From Sporomusaceae bacterium FL31 (GTDB lineage Bacteria > Bacillota > Negativicutes > DSM-1736 > Dendrosporobacteraceae): 64,000 nucleotides of DNA. Below are positions 27,006 to 36,271 of the stretch, piece by piece. Position numbers and translations under genes: made by a program. The DNA is taken from the NCBI GenBank assembly GCA_003990955.1, contig BIFV01000010.1, forward strand, positions 1-64,000, read 5' to 3'. Every line of letters starts with the position of its first letter. The first letter of the stretch is position 1. The notes beneath the pieces are model-generated. The model searched no databases and was not told the origin of the DNA. It saw nothing but the letters and a program-made list of their open reading frames with translations.

Positions 27006-27031
27006 CTTTATATAGGATGGCTCCGTCCGTT

Positions 27032-28201
27032 TTACTCTACAGGCTGGCGTGCAGTGATATCTTCTAATGTACTGACATCGTAGGTAACATAGCTGCGTTT
27101 CTTTTCTTTCGCTTTATACATAGCAATATCGGCACTCTTTAGCAGCTCAGCCGCACTATGACCATGCTGCGGCGAAAAAGCAACCCCGATACTAGCAGTT
27201 GGCAACACAGCCTTGCCTTCAATCTGTACAGGCTCACCAATAAGCCTTAGTAATTCCTTAATGAGTAAATCTGCACTTTCTTGGGTAGCATTCCGCAAAA
27301 AGAGAACAAATTCATCTCCGCCAAATCTCGCTCCAAAGACATTTTCATTAAACAATGACCGGATTCTATCTCCAATGACGATCAGAAATCGGTCTCCGGC
27401 ATCATGTCCATATTGATCGTTAACCAACTTAAAATTGTCCATATCTAAGAAAACAATGGCTCCGCCCACCTGACTGTCTTCAGCCCTTAACGCATCGCTC
27501 AATGATTTTTGAAACGAAAGGCGGTTCGGCAGGCCAGTGAGTGTATCGCAATAGGCCTGTATCCGCAATTGATCTTCAGTAGACATGATCTTGCGAAAAG
27601 CTGCCAGACCTGCAACCAAGAAGGTCACCACTGCAACCACTGCAAGAAAAAGAACATTTCGTCTGGCTTGTATCGCACTATTTAAAGTATTATCAGTCTT
27701 TTCAGCGACATCACGCTCATGAAATGCTACAATCATTCTCATACCGTCGTTTACGCGCTCCAAGTAAAGAAGACTATCTTCCATGCGGTTCTGAGCTTCA
27801 TATGTATTTTTTGAGAAGTTTATGATTTGATAAACGGTATCTTTATAACCCGACCAGTTCCTACTAACATACTCATACAAAGCTTTTTCATCATCTCGAT
27901 GATAATGATTGCTTATATAATCTTGATCAATCATTTCAATTTGACTGATGATCTGTTTTTGAATATATTGCCGCTTCTCTGCATTCTCAGTAAATATGAA
28001 TCGAGATACTAACCAAGGAACTTTGTTCACTTTTTCTTGAATCTCTACTACTCTGCTTAATTGCTTAACATGTTCTTGCTGGATAATTTGTACACTGTCT
28101 TCAATGATAGATAACTCATCGGTAACAAAATTTAAGATACATAAAGTAAGAATTAACATAGCAGTAACTAATATTGCAAGTATAATTTTGCTTGACCTCA
28201 T
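27032..28201 (-). CDS. Membrane diguanylate cyclase
   Basis: A 389-residue sensor: N-terminal span (IILAILVTAMLILTLCILNF), an extracytoplasmic four-helix bundle of the 4HB_MCP type (~30-180), a second span (~183-203), then a GGDEF domain (~215-375) with DTLTGLPNR, FLDMDNFKLVND and intact ARFGGDEF. It makes cyclic di-GMP. The RxxD inhibitory site expected five residues before GGDEF is absent (NENV there), so product inhibition is probably lacking. Ribosome site GGAGG precedes the ATG. Monocistronic. Confidence 0.9.
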   Translation of the reverse strand: MRSSKIILAILVTAMLILTLCILNFVTDELSIIEDSVQIIQQEHVKQLSRVVEIQEKVNKVPWLVSRFIFTENAEKRQYIQKQIISQIEMIDQDYISNHYHRDDEKALYEYVSRNWSGYKDTVYQIINFSKNTYEAQNRMEDSLLYLERVNDGMRMIVAFHERDVAEKTDNTLNSAIQARRNVLFLAVVAVVTFLVAGLAAFRKIMSTEDQLRIQAYCDTLTGLPNRLSFQKSLSDALRAEDSQVGGAIVFLDMDNFKLVNDQYGHDAGDRFLIVIGDRIRSLFNENVFGARFGGDEFVLFLRNATQESADLLIKELLRLIGEPVQIEGKAVLPTASIGVAFSPQHGHSAAELLKSADIAMYKAKEKKRSYVTYDVSTLEDITARQPVE

Positions 28202-28364
28202 TACGGTTCCTCCGCCGGTGGTGGTGTAAACTGATACAACAAAAACCCAGCTTACAACATTCTACTATCTTTGACATTTTCCCTCCCTAGTTGTAACATC
28301 CCACAGGGTAATATGCTTCACTGCTTGAGCATATCTTGAGTTAAGCATGACGCAAACAACAACA

Positions 28365-28402
28365 AAAGAGACTCCGCAGTTCATTGCTCACGGAGTCTTT
28401 TT
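28365..28402 (-). terminator. Terminator of thrS
   Basis: AGACTCCG and CGGAGTCT arms around a 14-nt loop, 50 nt past the thrS stop codon, with A/T-rich flanks on both sides. Confidence 0.7.
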
Positions 28403-28452
28403 AAAGCAAACTGAATATACTGGCATCATTTAGAAAGCGACTTAAAATTACC

Positions 28453-30390
28453 CTAACAACGTAATTTTATTTCTTCTTTAATCTTTATAATAAATTCGTC
28501 TACAGAAACTGAGCCAATATCTCCCGCTTGTCTTGACCGAACAGCGACCGTACCCGTATCGACTTCCCGCTCTCCAACTACAAGCATATAAGGAATTTTT
28601 TCAGTCTGAGCTTCCCTGATTTTATAGCCTATTTTCTCATTACGCAAATCAACCTCAACTCTTATGTTTTCTAGCTGCATGCGGTCTTTAAGCTCCAATG
28701 CATAGGCGTGATATTTCTCGGTAAGCGGCAACACCCTGACTTGAGTCGGCGACAGCCAAGTTGGAAAAGCCCCGGCATATTTTTCAATCAGCAAGGCTAA
28801 AGTTCTCTCGTAGCAGCCAATTGAAGTTCTATGAATGACATAGGGATACTTTTTCTGACCATCGCGGTCAACATATTGCATGCAAAATTTCTCAGCAAGT
28901 TGAAAGTCAATTTGAATCGTAATTAACGTGTCTTCTTTGCCATGAACATTTCGAATTTGTATATCTAACTTTGGACCATAAAAGGCCGCTTCTCCCGCCT
29001 TCTCGACATAGGGAATATTTAGATGATCCAGAATTTCTCGCATCTTATTTTGAACTTCTTCCCATTGTTCTGTGCTGCCAATGTATTTGGCTTTGTTTTC
29101 AGGATCCCATTTTGAGAACTGATAGGAAATATCATCGTCAAGCCCTACTGTTTTCAGCATGAAATTTGCCAGATTAACGCAGTCTGCAAATTCCTGCTCA
29201 AGCTGCTCAGGCAGACAGGCGATATGTCCTTCTGAGATTGTAAATTGTCTTACACGGATGAGGCCATGCATTTCACCGGAAGCTTCGTTGCGGAACAACG
29301 TCGCTGTCTCATTAAACCGCATCGGCAGTTCCCGGTAACTTCGTTGCCTTGCCAGGTATACTTGGAATTGAAAAGGACACGTCATCGGCCGCAGCGCAAA
29401 AAGCTCTGAGGTTTCATCCCTTTCATCCCCCATGACAAACATGCCCTCACGGTAATGATCCCAGTGGCCTGATATTTTGTATAAATCACTTTTCGCCATA
29501 AAAGGTGTTTTAGTCAGCATATAGCCGCGGCGTTCTTCTTCATCCTCAACAAAACGCTGTAATATTTGAATAATCTTTGCACCTTTAGGCATCATGATAG
29601 GCAGACCTTGACCAACATAATCAACTGTTGTAAATAGTTCCATCTCGCGACCGAGCTTATTATGGTCGCGCTTTCTGGCTTCCTCAACCCTTGTAATATA
29701 CTCGTCCAGCTCACTTCTCTTTGGAAAAGCCGTTCCATAAATTCTTTGGAGCATTTTATTCTTTTCACTGCCCCGCCAGTACGCCCCTGATACCTGGGTA
29801 AGCTTGAAGGCTTTTATCCTTCCTGTCGATAATAGGTGAGGACCTGAGCAAAGATCAAGAAACTCACCTTGTTGATAAAATGTGATTACTTCATCAGCAG
29901 GTAAATCCCGAATTATTTCTACTTTATACGACTCACCCTGCTCCTCGATGCGTTTGATAGCCTCTTGCGTTGGAAGCGCAAACCGCTCTAAGGGAATGTC
30001 TTCCTTGATAATCTTGTCCATTTCCTTTTCAATTATCTTCAGATCTTCCTGTGAAAAAGCCTTGTCCACATCAAAGTCATAGTAGAAGCCATTCTCCGTT
30101 GAAGGACCTATTGCTAGCTTGGCTTGCGGATATAACCTTTTCACCGCTTGTGCCATGATATGGGATGCTGTATGTCGATAGGCACGCCTGCCTGCCTCAT
30201 GGTCAAAGGTCAGGATATTTACATTGCAATCCTGTGTAAGCTTATAGCTTAAGTCTTTTACAACACCGTCTACTTCTCCGATAAGAGCTACTCTTGCCAG
30301 TCCTATGCTCAGGCTTTCGGCCACCTCTTTAATACTAATTCCATCATGGTATTCCTTTATACTGCCATCTTTTAAGGTCACTTTAAGCAT
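28453..30390 (-). CDS. thrS: Threonyl-tRNA synthetase
   Basis: A 645-residue class II synthetase of normal length. N-terminal TGS domain (~1-60), the editing domain with HTASHIMAQAV and its HxxxH, then the catalytic core with motif 2 (FRNEASGEMHGLIRVRQF) and motif 3 (IGCYERTLALLIE), zinc-binding Cys in MTCPFQ, and the anticodon-binding domain (VRVLPLTEKYHAYALEL). AGGAGGAAG lies before the ATG. I looked for a T-box leader (AGGGTGGNACCGCG-type antiterminator) in the 240 nt upstream and saw none, unusual for a Firmicute thrS. No neighbouring gene seems cotranscribed. Confidence 0.97.
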   Translation of the reverse strand: MLKVTLKDGSIKEYHDGISIKEVAESLSIGLARVALIGEVDGVVKDLSYKLTQDCNVNILTFDHEAGRRAYRHTASHIMAQAVKRLYPQAKLAIGPSTENGFYYDFDVDKAFSQEDLKIIEKEMDKIIKEDIPLERFALPTQEAIKRIEEQGESYKVEIIRDLPADEVITFYQQGEFLDLCSGPHLLSTGRIKAFKLTQVSGAYWRGSEKNKMLQRIYGTAFPKRSELDEYITRVEEARKRDHNKLGREMELFTTVDYVGQGLPIMMPKGAKIIQILQRFVEDEEERRGYMLTKTPFMAKSDLYKISGHWDHYREGMFVMGDERDETSELFALRPMTCPFQFQVYLARQRSYRELPMRFNETATLFRNEASGEMHGLIRVRQFTISEGHIACLPEQLEQEFADCVNLANFMLKTVGLDDDISYQFSKWDPENKAKYIGSTEQWEEVQNKMREILDHLNIPYVEKAGEAAFYGPKLDIQIRNVHGKEDTLITIQIDFQLAEKFCMQYVDRDGQKKYPYVIHRTSIGCYERTLALLIEKYAGAFPTWLSPTQVRVLPLTEKYHAYALELKDRMQLENIRVEVDLRNEKIGYKIREAQTEKIPYMLVVGEREVDTGTVAVRSRQAGDIGSVSVDEFIIKIKEEIKLRC

Positions 30391-30478
30391 AATATCTTCC
30401 TCCTAAGCTCGGCTTTCACGTTTGTAATTTTCCCCAGTTCTGAAGGACTTAACCTCATTTAAATAAAATTCATAACCA

Positions 30479-30523
30479 TTAACGGCATAACAGATAACAA
30501 GATCTGGTCATACCGTTTTTTAT
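30479..30523 (+). terminator. Orphan plus-strand hairpin with T-run
   Basis: AACGGCATAACAGAT pairs imperfectly with ATCTGGTCATACCGTT and is followed by TTTTTT on the plus strand. No plus-strand gene lies upstream (thrS is on the other strand), so it could end an antisense or small RNA, or be a relic. Confidence 0.35.
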
Positions 30524-30628
30524 CCCTAATGATCAGAAATTCAGAAACAACTGGACTCCCTAAGCATAATTTATATAGATGTGAATACTTTGTTGAAGAA
30601 CTATTCGATTAAGCGAGGTTAATTAAGC

Positions 30629-31081
30629 ATGTATCATCATATAAACGCTGATAGTTCAGCAATTGCACTGCATCTTTTGCTAAATCAGTATATCGATAAA
30701 GCCTTCTCAATCATACAAGACGATATCCCGGTAAAAGAATGGCGTATTTACCATTATAGTGATTTGCAAAAGTTTAACTTTTTCAATAACTTGCCGAACA
30801 ACATGTTTGGCTGCTGCTATATAGACGAAAAGAAAATTTGGATATCAAACAGAACTTTAATGATGGATGAGGATTTTAGCATCAATGTGATCATTCATGA
30901 ACTAACCCATTTAAAAACTGGCAAAGGCCATAATGATGCGATGTATCAAAAGCAATATGCAGCCTACTGCCATAGGCTTGATATTTATAAGAAAGGACGA
31001 GAGCCATTTTACTATAATAGGCTCAATCTTTCGCCTATCTTAGATCCTGCAATCATGCCGTTGATTGAGAATAGACTTTAA
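30629..31081 (+). CDS. Putative zinc metallopeptidase-like protein
   Basis: A 150-residue protein with VIIHELTHLKTGKGHNDAMY (residues ~90-109): an HExxH zinc motif followed by GH, the arrangement in SprT-like and related minigluzincins. The N-terminal part is helical (ALHLLLNQYIDKAFSII), the C-terminal tail Pro/Asn-rich. Whether it is proteolytic is unknown; the length suits a single SprT-like domain lacking the zinc ribbon. AGGTT lies 10 nt before the ATG. Monocistronic with a strong terminator. Confidence 0.65.
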   Translation: MYHHINADSSAIALHLLLNQYIDKAFSIIQDDIPVKEWRIYHYSDLQKFNFFNNLPNNMFGCCYIDEKKIWISNRTLMMDEDFSINVIIHELTHLKTGKGHNDAMYQKQYAAYCHRLDIYKKGREPFYYNRLNLSPILDPAIMPLIENRL

Positions 31082-31111
31082 CAACATAGCGATTGACCGT
31101 TGATACACAAA

Positions 31112-31147
31112 AAGCTCCATAGACAAAGTCTATGGAGCTTTAATTTT
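31112..31147 (+). terminator. Terminator of metallopeptidase-like gene
   Basis: AAGCTCCATAGAC and its exact complement with AAA loop, followed by TTAATTTTT. Confidence 0.9.
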
Positions 31148-31188
31148 TAAGAGGTGACTGGGAGGCTTGGATTATTGGGTTCAACAAT

Positions 31189-31217
31189 TCCTGCCAAAAA
31201 GAACCGTCCCCACTGGA
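31189..31217 (+). repeat. AACCGTCCCC box, copy 2
   Basis: TTCCTGCCAAAAAGAACCGT then CCCCACTGG. Isolated from any tRNA-Arg fragment; a CGGCAAGGC-type hairpin lies 45 nt downstream. Confidence 0.75.
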
Positions 31218-31260
31218 CATATACACAGGCATACAAACTAGCCAACCTTTTCTAAAATGT

Positions 31261-31297
31261 AAAAGGCAAGGCTTAGAATTTCTGAAACCTTGCCGCT
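31261..31297 (-). terminator. CGGCAAGGC-type hairpin after class V aminotransferase
   Basis: GGCAAGGCTTAGA and TCTGAAACCTTGCC arms. Lies 50 nt beyond the minus-strand stop codon. Same family as the terminator behind tRNA-Arg. Confidence 0.7.
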
Positions 31298-31347
31298 ACA
31301 ATTGAATCTATTGAAAGACGCGATTAGCAGCAACGTTCTAATGGTTG

Positions 31348-32709
31348 TCAGCAATATAAAAATCGCTTAAAATTACACCGTTCATTCTGTGCCAACTGCT
31401 TATACTTGTCTCTATAGTACTGCTTATTGCGGGCAATGTGCTGTAACACGGCTAGCAGAACATCAATTTCTTGGACATTATTATATAATCCAAAGCTAAT
31501 CCTTACCAATCCTGGAATTTGAACGTCTTCATAGGTTTGATAATAGGCTATCAGTTCATCATCGCAGCCCATCATTTTCATCACATAAGGATGGGCACAA
31601 AACAATCCATTTCTTACTGCAATACCTGCTTCTAACGATAGGATCTCCGCCAACTGATCATGATAAATCCCCTTCATATTTAAAGAAATTAAGCTTACTC
31701 TCGGATCGTTCTCTTTACAATAGCCATACAGAGTGATATCAGGGATTTTTTTCAGACCTTCGATCGCATAATGAATAAGCCCGCTCTCATATTGGCTAAT
31801 CTGATCGAGCCCTGCTTTCATTAACGTTTTTATCGCTGCCACTAATGCCATTACCCCCATGACATTAGGAGTTCCAGCCTCATATTTGGCAGGTATATCG
31901 TCCCATTTTATACTTTGGTGTGAAACAAGGCCGACCGCTCCACCGCCCTTGTAAACAGGGTTAACTTCATGAAAAATTTCAGGTGGACCAATTAAAACAC
32001 CAGTCCCAAATGGAGCATACATTTTATGACCTGAAAACACAAGATAATCAATATGTTCGTTGGAAGCAGCCGCTTTCATGTCAATAGCGCTGTGGGGAAC
32101 CAACTGCGCTCCGTCCACTAAAATCTCAGCATTGTATCGATGAGCCAATCGGGCAATATCATGGATTGGATTCTGGTAACCGGTTACATTCGAAGCACCA
32201 GTAACCGTAACCAGCCTTACCTTTCCTTTATAAAATTTCAATTTCGATTCTAAGTCAGCTAAAGATAACCGCCCATATGCATCAATACCGATATAATCTA
32301 ATGTAAATTGCTCTCGCCAAGGTAAATCGTTGGCTAAATGTTCCATTTCAGTTGATAAAATCACCTGACGCTGCTTATCTCCTGCCAGCGCATACGCGAG
32401 TATATTAATCGATTCTGTAGTACTTTTGGTAAAGATAACAACAGCTCGTGAGTCAGCTTTGACAAACCGCTTCACGATCTCTCGCGCTCCCTCATACAGC
32501 TCAGTAGTGAGTACGGACTTATAGCCTTTGCCACGGTGAATCGATGAGTACCATGGCGCATAATCCACAATCTGCTTGATAACTGAATGAAACGGTGGAG
32601 TAGTTGCCGCATTATCAAAATTAATCGCTGTTACATATTTTCCACTTTGCAAAGCTACCGTTTTGTTCACCCCTACAACCAAGCTCCGTAAGTAATCTTT
32701 ATAACTCAT
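31348..32709 (-). CDS. Class V aminotransferase, cysteine desulfurase-like
   Basis: A 453-residue PLP enzyme of the SufS/CsdA-like fold. FDNAATTPPFHSV starts the domain, the cofactor Asp-Gln is in EILVDGAQLVPH, the Schiff-base Lys in YLVFSGHKMYAPFGTGVL, and a Cys lies in AVRNGLFCAHP at the place of the SufS catalytic Cys. It may release sulfur from cysteine or act on another amino substrate. There is no sufU, iscU or other sulfur gene nearby, so the role is open. A basic C-terminal tail (NKQYYRDKYKQLAQN) ending in CNFKRFLYC is unusual. GGTGAG precedes the ATG; monocistronic. Confidence 0.85.
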   Translation of the reverse strand: MSYKDYLRSLVVGVNKTVALQSGKYVTAINFDNAATTPPFHSVIKQIVDYAPWYSSIHRGKGYKSVLTTELYEGAREIVKRFVKADSRAVVIFTKSTTESINILAYALAGDKQRQVILSTEMEHLANDLPWREQFTLDYIGIDAYGRLSLADLESKLKFYKGKVRLVTVTGASNVTGYQNPIHDIARLAHRYNAEILVDGAQLVPHSAIDMKAAASNEHIDYLVFSGHKMYAPFGTGVLIGPPEIFHEVNPVYKGGGAVGLVSHQSIKWDDIPAKYEAGTPNVMGVMALVAAIKTLMKAGLDQISQYESGLIHYAIEGLKKIPDITLYGYCKENDPRVSLISLNMKGIYHDQLAEILSLEAGIAVRNGLFCAHPYVMKMMGCDDELIAYYQTYEDVQIPGLVRISFGLYNNVQEIDVLLAVLQHIARNKQYYRDKYKQLAQNERCNFKRFLYC

Positions 32710-33061
32710 GGTTTCTCACCACTTTGCTAAAATCTTATACACTGAATACATAAGGATTTTATTCTATTTTATTCTTGTGATGACCATTTTGTTAAATGCG
32801 ATCAGCTATTAAATGTTAATAAAATAGCAAAGCAGACAAAAAGCTAGATATTCCCAACATAAAAAACGGCTCAAAATTCCTGAGACCTTGCGTTGCACTC
32901 TTGATGATTAATGCGCCAATCCAGCCACCGTAAGCACACTCAGAAAGAGCGGAAGATAGCAAATTGTTTAAACTCGGGTATACTTTACCTTAGTCAAGTT
33001 TAGGCTAATATTATAAATTATGATCCTAAAACCATGTTTATGATCGACAAAGGAGGTCCTT
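32710..33061. other. Intergenic with an eroded hairpin
   Basis: Positions 32863-32897 hold a decayed CGGCAAGGC hairpin: the left arm has lost bases (ACGGCTCAAAATTCC) while the right keeps GAGACCTTGCGTT. Nothing else recognisable; AAAGGAGG at 33051 belongs to the next gene. Confidence 0.5.
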
Positions 33062-33952
33062 ATGCAAAAAATAGTTCCTCATTTATGGTATGACAAAGAA
33101 GCTAAAGAAGCTGCCTTGTTCTATATCAGTTTATTTGAGCAATCGAAACTATTAAATGTGGCAGTTATCGAGAACACCCCCTCAGGAGATTCAGAAGTCG
33201 TAAGCTTTACATTGGCTGGACAACAATTCCAGGCAATCAGTGCAGGTCCATACTTTAGGTTTAACCCATCAATTTCCTTCATGGTAGCGTGTTACTCAGT
33301 AGAAGAAGTGAATACCAAATGGGCGGCATTATTAGAGGGCGGAACTGAACTAATGCCACTTGGCGAATACCCTTTTAGTAAATGGTACAGCTGGATTCAG
33401 GATCGCTATGGCTTATCTTGGCAGTTAATGCTTATTGACAAGGGAAAACCTGTCCAAAAGATTACCCCAAACCTGCTTTTCTCAAATGATTCATGTGGGA
33501 AAGCTGAAGCAGCAGTAAAGTACTATGCCGAAACATTCAAAGACTCAGAAATAGGAATGATCAGCCGATATGGCGAAGGGGAAGCAGCGTCCTCAAAGGC
33601 AAAAATCAATTATGCGGCATTTAAGCTTTGCGGTATTGATTTTTCAGCCATGGATAATGGATTTGATGTCGATTTCAATTTTAATGAGGCATTTTCATTC
33701 ATTGTTAAATGTGAAGATCAGCAAGAGATTGATACCTTTTGGAATAGGCTTTCTGCCGTACCTGAAGCAGAGCAATGCGGCTGGCTAAAGGACAAATTTG
33801 GGGTATCGTGGCAGATTGTTCCAGGCAATATGGACGAAGTCCTGTTTAAGGGATCACGGGATGAAATCAGGAGAGTGACCCAAGCTTTCTTGAAAATGAA
33901 AAAATTTGATTTAGCTGCCTTGGAGAATGCGCGCTTAGGAAATCCATCTTAG
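33062..33952 (+). CDS. Two-domain PhnB/VOC-type protein
   Basis: A 296-residue tandem of two PhnB-like glyoxalase (VOC) domains. Both halves start alike: KIVPHLWYDKEAKEAALFYI and KITPNLLFSNDSCGKAEAAV, and both end with a WQ motif (DRYGLSWQLML, DKFGVSWQIVP). The family was once called 3-demethylubiquinone methyltransferase-like but has no proven enzyme activity. AAAGGAGGTCC gives a strong start. Monocistronic, ended by the hairpin at 34042. Confidence 0.85.
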   Translation: MQKIVPHLWYDKEAKEAALFYISLFEQSKLLNVAVIENTPSGDSEVVSFTLAGQQFQAISAGPYFRFNPSISFMVACYSVEEVNTKWAALLEGGTELMPLGEYPFSKWYSWIQDRYGLSWQLMLIDKGKPVQKITPNLLFSNDSCGKAEAAVKYYAETFKDSEIGMISRYGEGEAASSKAKINYAAFKLCGIDFSAMDNGFDVDFNFNEAFSFIVKCEDQQEIDTFWNRLSAVPEAEQCGWLKDKFGVSWQIVPGNMDEVLFKGSRDEIRRVTQAFLKMKKFDLAALENARLGNPS

Positions 33953-34041
33953 AAAGCTAAAATGATTTGAGTTACTTTTTTGGCACCTCACCAAATTTTA
34001 GCGATGCAACTCCTTCAGCATAAGACTACCAGCTGCAACAC

Positions 34042-34080
34042 AAAAACGGCAAGGCTCAGAATTTCTGAAGCCTTGCCGTT
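34042..34080. terminator. CGGCAAGGC-type terminator
   Basis: AACGGCAAGGCTCAGA and TCTGAAGCCTTGCCGTT, almost perfect stem, between the convergent VOC and LysR genes. Confidence 0.85.
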
Positions 34081-34161
34081 GCTTACTCATACCCTACGTC
34101 AACTTTTTTCAAATGGAACTGCACATGCAACCCGCCCCTTATGGCTATGCAGGACATTCTG

Positions 34162-35037
34162 TTAAATAATCTCTTTAAATAAATCAAGGAAGTGCTTGCT
34201 GCTTGCGGATAAAGTGCGGTTGCGCACCCAGGCAATCACCGAGTGCGTTGTAACGGTTGGCTCAATAATCGTCTTATAGATCAAGTCCGAATCTGAAATC
34301 AGCTCCTCACTGGATTGGGGAACTAGCGCCATACCGATCCCCAGCTTAGCCCACCTTATGTTGTGAACGATACCGTCACTCACACAGACAATTTTAGGCC
34401 TAAACCCTGCGCTCTCACACCATTCTGTAAACATCGCTCTCCAGCGCAGAGGAATAATCAACGGTTGATTAGCCAATTCACTGAGTCGAACTTTACCAGG
34501 ATCCTCACCACAATAGCACCCTTCCCGTTTCATAGCAATAACCAATGGTTCATCCGGTAAAACAATAGATTCATAAATATCCGAATCAAAAGGTGATCGT
34601 ATAATACCAATTTCAATAACGCGATTATCCAATAGTTCTAAAATCCGATTTCCATCACCTTCCCATAGCTGAAAGGTAACATTCGGATACAAGGCATGAA
34701 ACTTACTAATCCAATTTGGCAGCAACGTAGCACCTGATGTTGTTACCGTCCCGATTCTCAGCGTTCCTGTCAAACCAGAGTTTAATTCAGTAAGCTCTTT
34801 TACCGTGCCATCAACTAATCCTAGGATTTGTTCTGCCCGCTCCCGTAACAGCTGCCCTGCTTCAGTCAGCCTTATTCGACGGCTGCCTCGCTCGAAAAGT
34901 TGAACGCCAAGCTCGTCTTCCAGTTGCTTCATTTGTTTACTAAGAGGCGGCTGAGCGATATTAAGACGCTTGGCGGCATGACTAATATTCCCTTCCTCAA
35001 CAATCGTATAAAAATGTTTCATCGCCCGTATGTCCAT
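34162..35037 (-). CDS. LysR family regulator (CynR/YbeF-like)
   Basis: A 291-residue LysR regulator: helix-turn-helix at ~1-60 (GNISHAAKRLNIAQPPLSKQ, LGVQLFERGSRRIRLTEAG), then the periplasmic-binding-like co-inducer domain (GTLRIGTVTTSGATLLPNW). I choose the ATG at 35037, 8 nt after GAGGG, over the Met codons six and eight positions earlier. A LysE-type exporter lies divergently 410 nt away with a two-span small protein between, the common arrangement of a LysR regulator with its exporter. Confidence 0.9.
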   Translation of the reverse strand: MDIRAMKHFYTIVEEGNISHAAKRLNIAQPPLSKQMKQLEDELGVQLFERGSRRIRLTEAGQLLRERAEQILGLVDGTVKELTELNSGLTGTLRIGTVTTSGATLLPNWISKFHALYPNVTFQLWEGDGNRILELLDNRVIEIGIIRSPFDSDIYESIVLPDEPLVIAMKREGCYCGEDPGKVRLSELANQPLIIPLRWRAMFTEWCESAGFRPKIVCVSDGIVHNIRWAKLGIGMALVPQSSEELISDSDLIYKTIIEPTVTTHSVIAWVRNRTLSASSKHFLDLFKEII

Positions 35038-35094
35038 ATGCATAACCCTCACTATGCTTTTTTAATATAGTAAGTATATATTTTTGATAATTTT

Positions 35095-35119
35095 ATTATA
35101 GTTTGCGTCGTGTTATAAT
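35095..35119. promoter_or_regulatory. Possible LysR site
   Basis: ATTATA and TTATAAT separated by 12 bp, between the LysR gene and the divergent genes. A/T-rich dyad with the spacing LysR proteins like, but weak. Confidence 0.25.
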
Positions 35120-35241
35120 TTCAACAATCAATGAAAAAATTTCACATGCACGTGGAGATAGCCTGTAGAAGCTGACTCTTTGCTGGTTTATACGACTACT
35201 TATCTAAATAAAACTACCGACATTCTTGGAGGATGAAACTG

Positions 35242-35415
35242 ATGCGCGCTTGTAGTTTGGTTTGTATGATAAGCGTAATATTTTTAATCATTGACCAGTT
35301 TTATAGTGGACTTAGATGGGAAAGGCTCTTTATCGGCGGGCTGGTTGGTGTAGCGATATGGACCGACTGCAGCCGCTGGTTGTGTTACAAATTCAGAAAA
35401 AGCAAACATGTTTAA
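35242..35415 (+). CDS. Small membrane protein before LysE
   Basis: A 57-residue protein starting at the ATG at 35242, 9 nt after TTGGAGG; the earlier in-frame ATG at 35233 touches that site. It has two hydrophobic stretches (VCMISVIFLIIDQFY and LFIGGLVGVAIW) and a basic end (KFRKSKHV). It ends 32 nt before the start I assign to the LysE-type exporter, on the same strand, so it probably shares the transcript. Family unknown. Confidence 0.5.
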   Translation: MRACSLVCMISVIFLIIDQFYSGLRWERLFIGGLVGVAIWTDCSRWLCYKFRKSKHV

Positions 35416-35447
35416 CAATCCTTCTCTACGTCTCAGGAGCACTAGAG

Positions 35448-36128
35448 ATGCGATCAGCAGATTGGGAGGTGAACGAAATTTTAATACCTGGCGCTGAGTT
35501 ATATTCTTTTATGGTGATCATTCTTTTGATGATCATGTCACCGGGAGCCAATCAAATTTTGATCTTACAGTCTGGAATGATCTTAGGACATCAAGCGGCA
35601 GCTTACAACGTCATAGGAGTGGCCAGTTCTATGTTTATCCATGCCTTGTTTGCTGGCTTAGGTCTTTCTGTTCTCATCATGCAGTCACCCGAACTGCAGG
35701 GAGCGATTAAGGGGATTGGATCAGCCTATATTTTGTATTTAGCCTGCAAAAGCTTAATAAATGCCTACCACCTTTATCGACAAAATCATACCCCGGCAAC
35801 GGATGAAAGCCAGTCCGTTACGACGTCGCAAGAGACCTTCGCCCAATCTTTTAAAAAAGGCTTCGTCTCCAACATGCTTAACATACAAACATCCTTTATT
35901 TTTCTATCCATTTTCCCGCAATATATGAATCAGCAAAACAATTTAATTGCCCAATCTTTCCTTCTTACTGGAATATTCATCAGCCTGCTATTTGCCTGGT
36001 ACACCCTGCTCATTATTGTCATGGCCTCAGTACGTGAGCGCCTTTTACACCCTAAAATTCAGCTTTCTATCAAATCATTCACCGGCCTTATCCTATTTGC
36101 CATGGGGATTAGAATGTTGTTAAGATAG
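35448..36128 (+). CDS. LysE/RhtB family exporter
   Basis: A 226-residue, six-span amino-acid or metabolite exporter. The family signature at span 1-2, IILLMIMSPGANQILILQSG, is clear (SPG-x-N), followed by GVASSMFIHALFAGLG and the NPK-like point here replaced by NMLNIQTSFIF. I start at the ATG at 35448, with AGGAG 8 nt before it, instead of the much longer reading frame that overlaps the small ORF. The divergent LysR probably controls it. Terminated by the hairpin at 36221. Confidence 0.85.
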   Translation: MRSADWEVNEILIPGAELYSFMVIILLMIMSPGANQILILQSGMILGHQAAAYNVIGVASSMFIHALFAGLGLSVLIMQSPELQGAIKGIGSAYILYLACKSLINAYHLYRQNHTPATDESQSVTTSQETFAQSFKKGFVSNMLNIQTSFIFLSIFPQYMNQQNNLIAQSFLLTGIFISLLFAWYTLLIIVMASVRERLLHPKIQLSIKSFTGLILFAMGIRMLLR

Positions 36129-36220
36129 CTCAATCTGCCAGGAGGGTATACACAATAGGATCTAATAACACTCCAGCGCAATCTTATGAAAGAGCAGCAT
36201 CCATATGTTTTTACTATAAA

Positions 36221-36258
36221 AGGCTCACTTTATCAGCATGAACTGATAAAGCGAGCCT
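36221..36258. terminator. Bidirectional terminator
   Basis: AGGCTCACTTTATCAG and CTGATAAAGCGAGCCT with a 6-nt loop, one mismatch, between convergent LysE and NimA-like genes. Confidence 0.85.
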
Positions 36259-36271
36259 ATCCAATACCTGC

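Noticed and set aside
30391..30628. T-box leader for thrS
   Set aside because: No antiterminator or specifier sequence found by eye.
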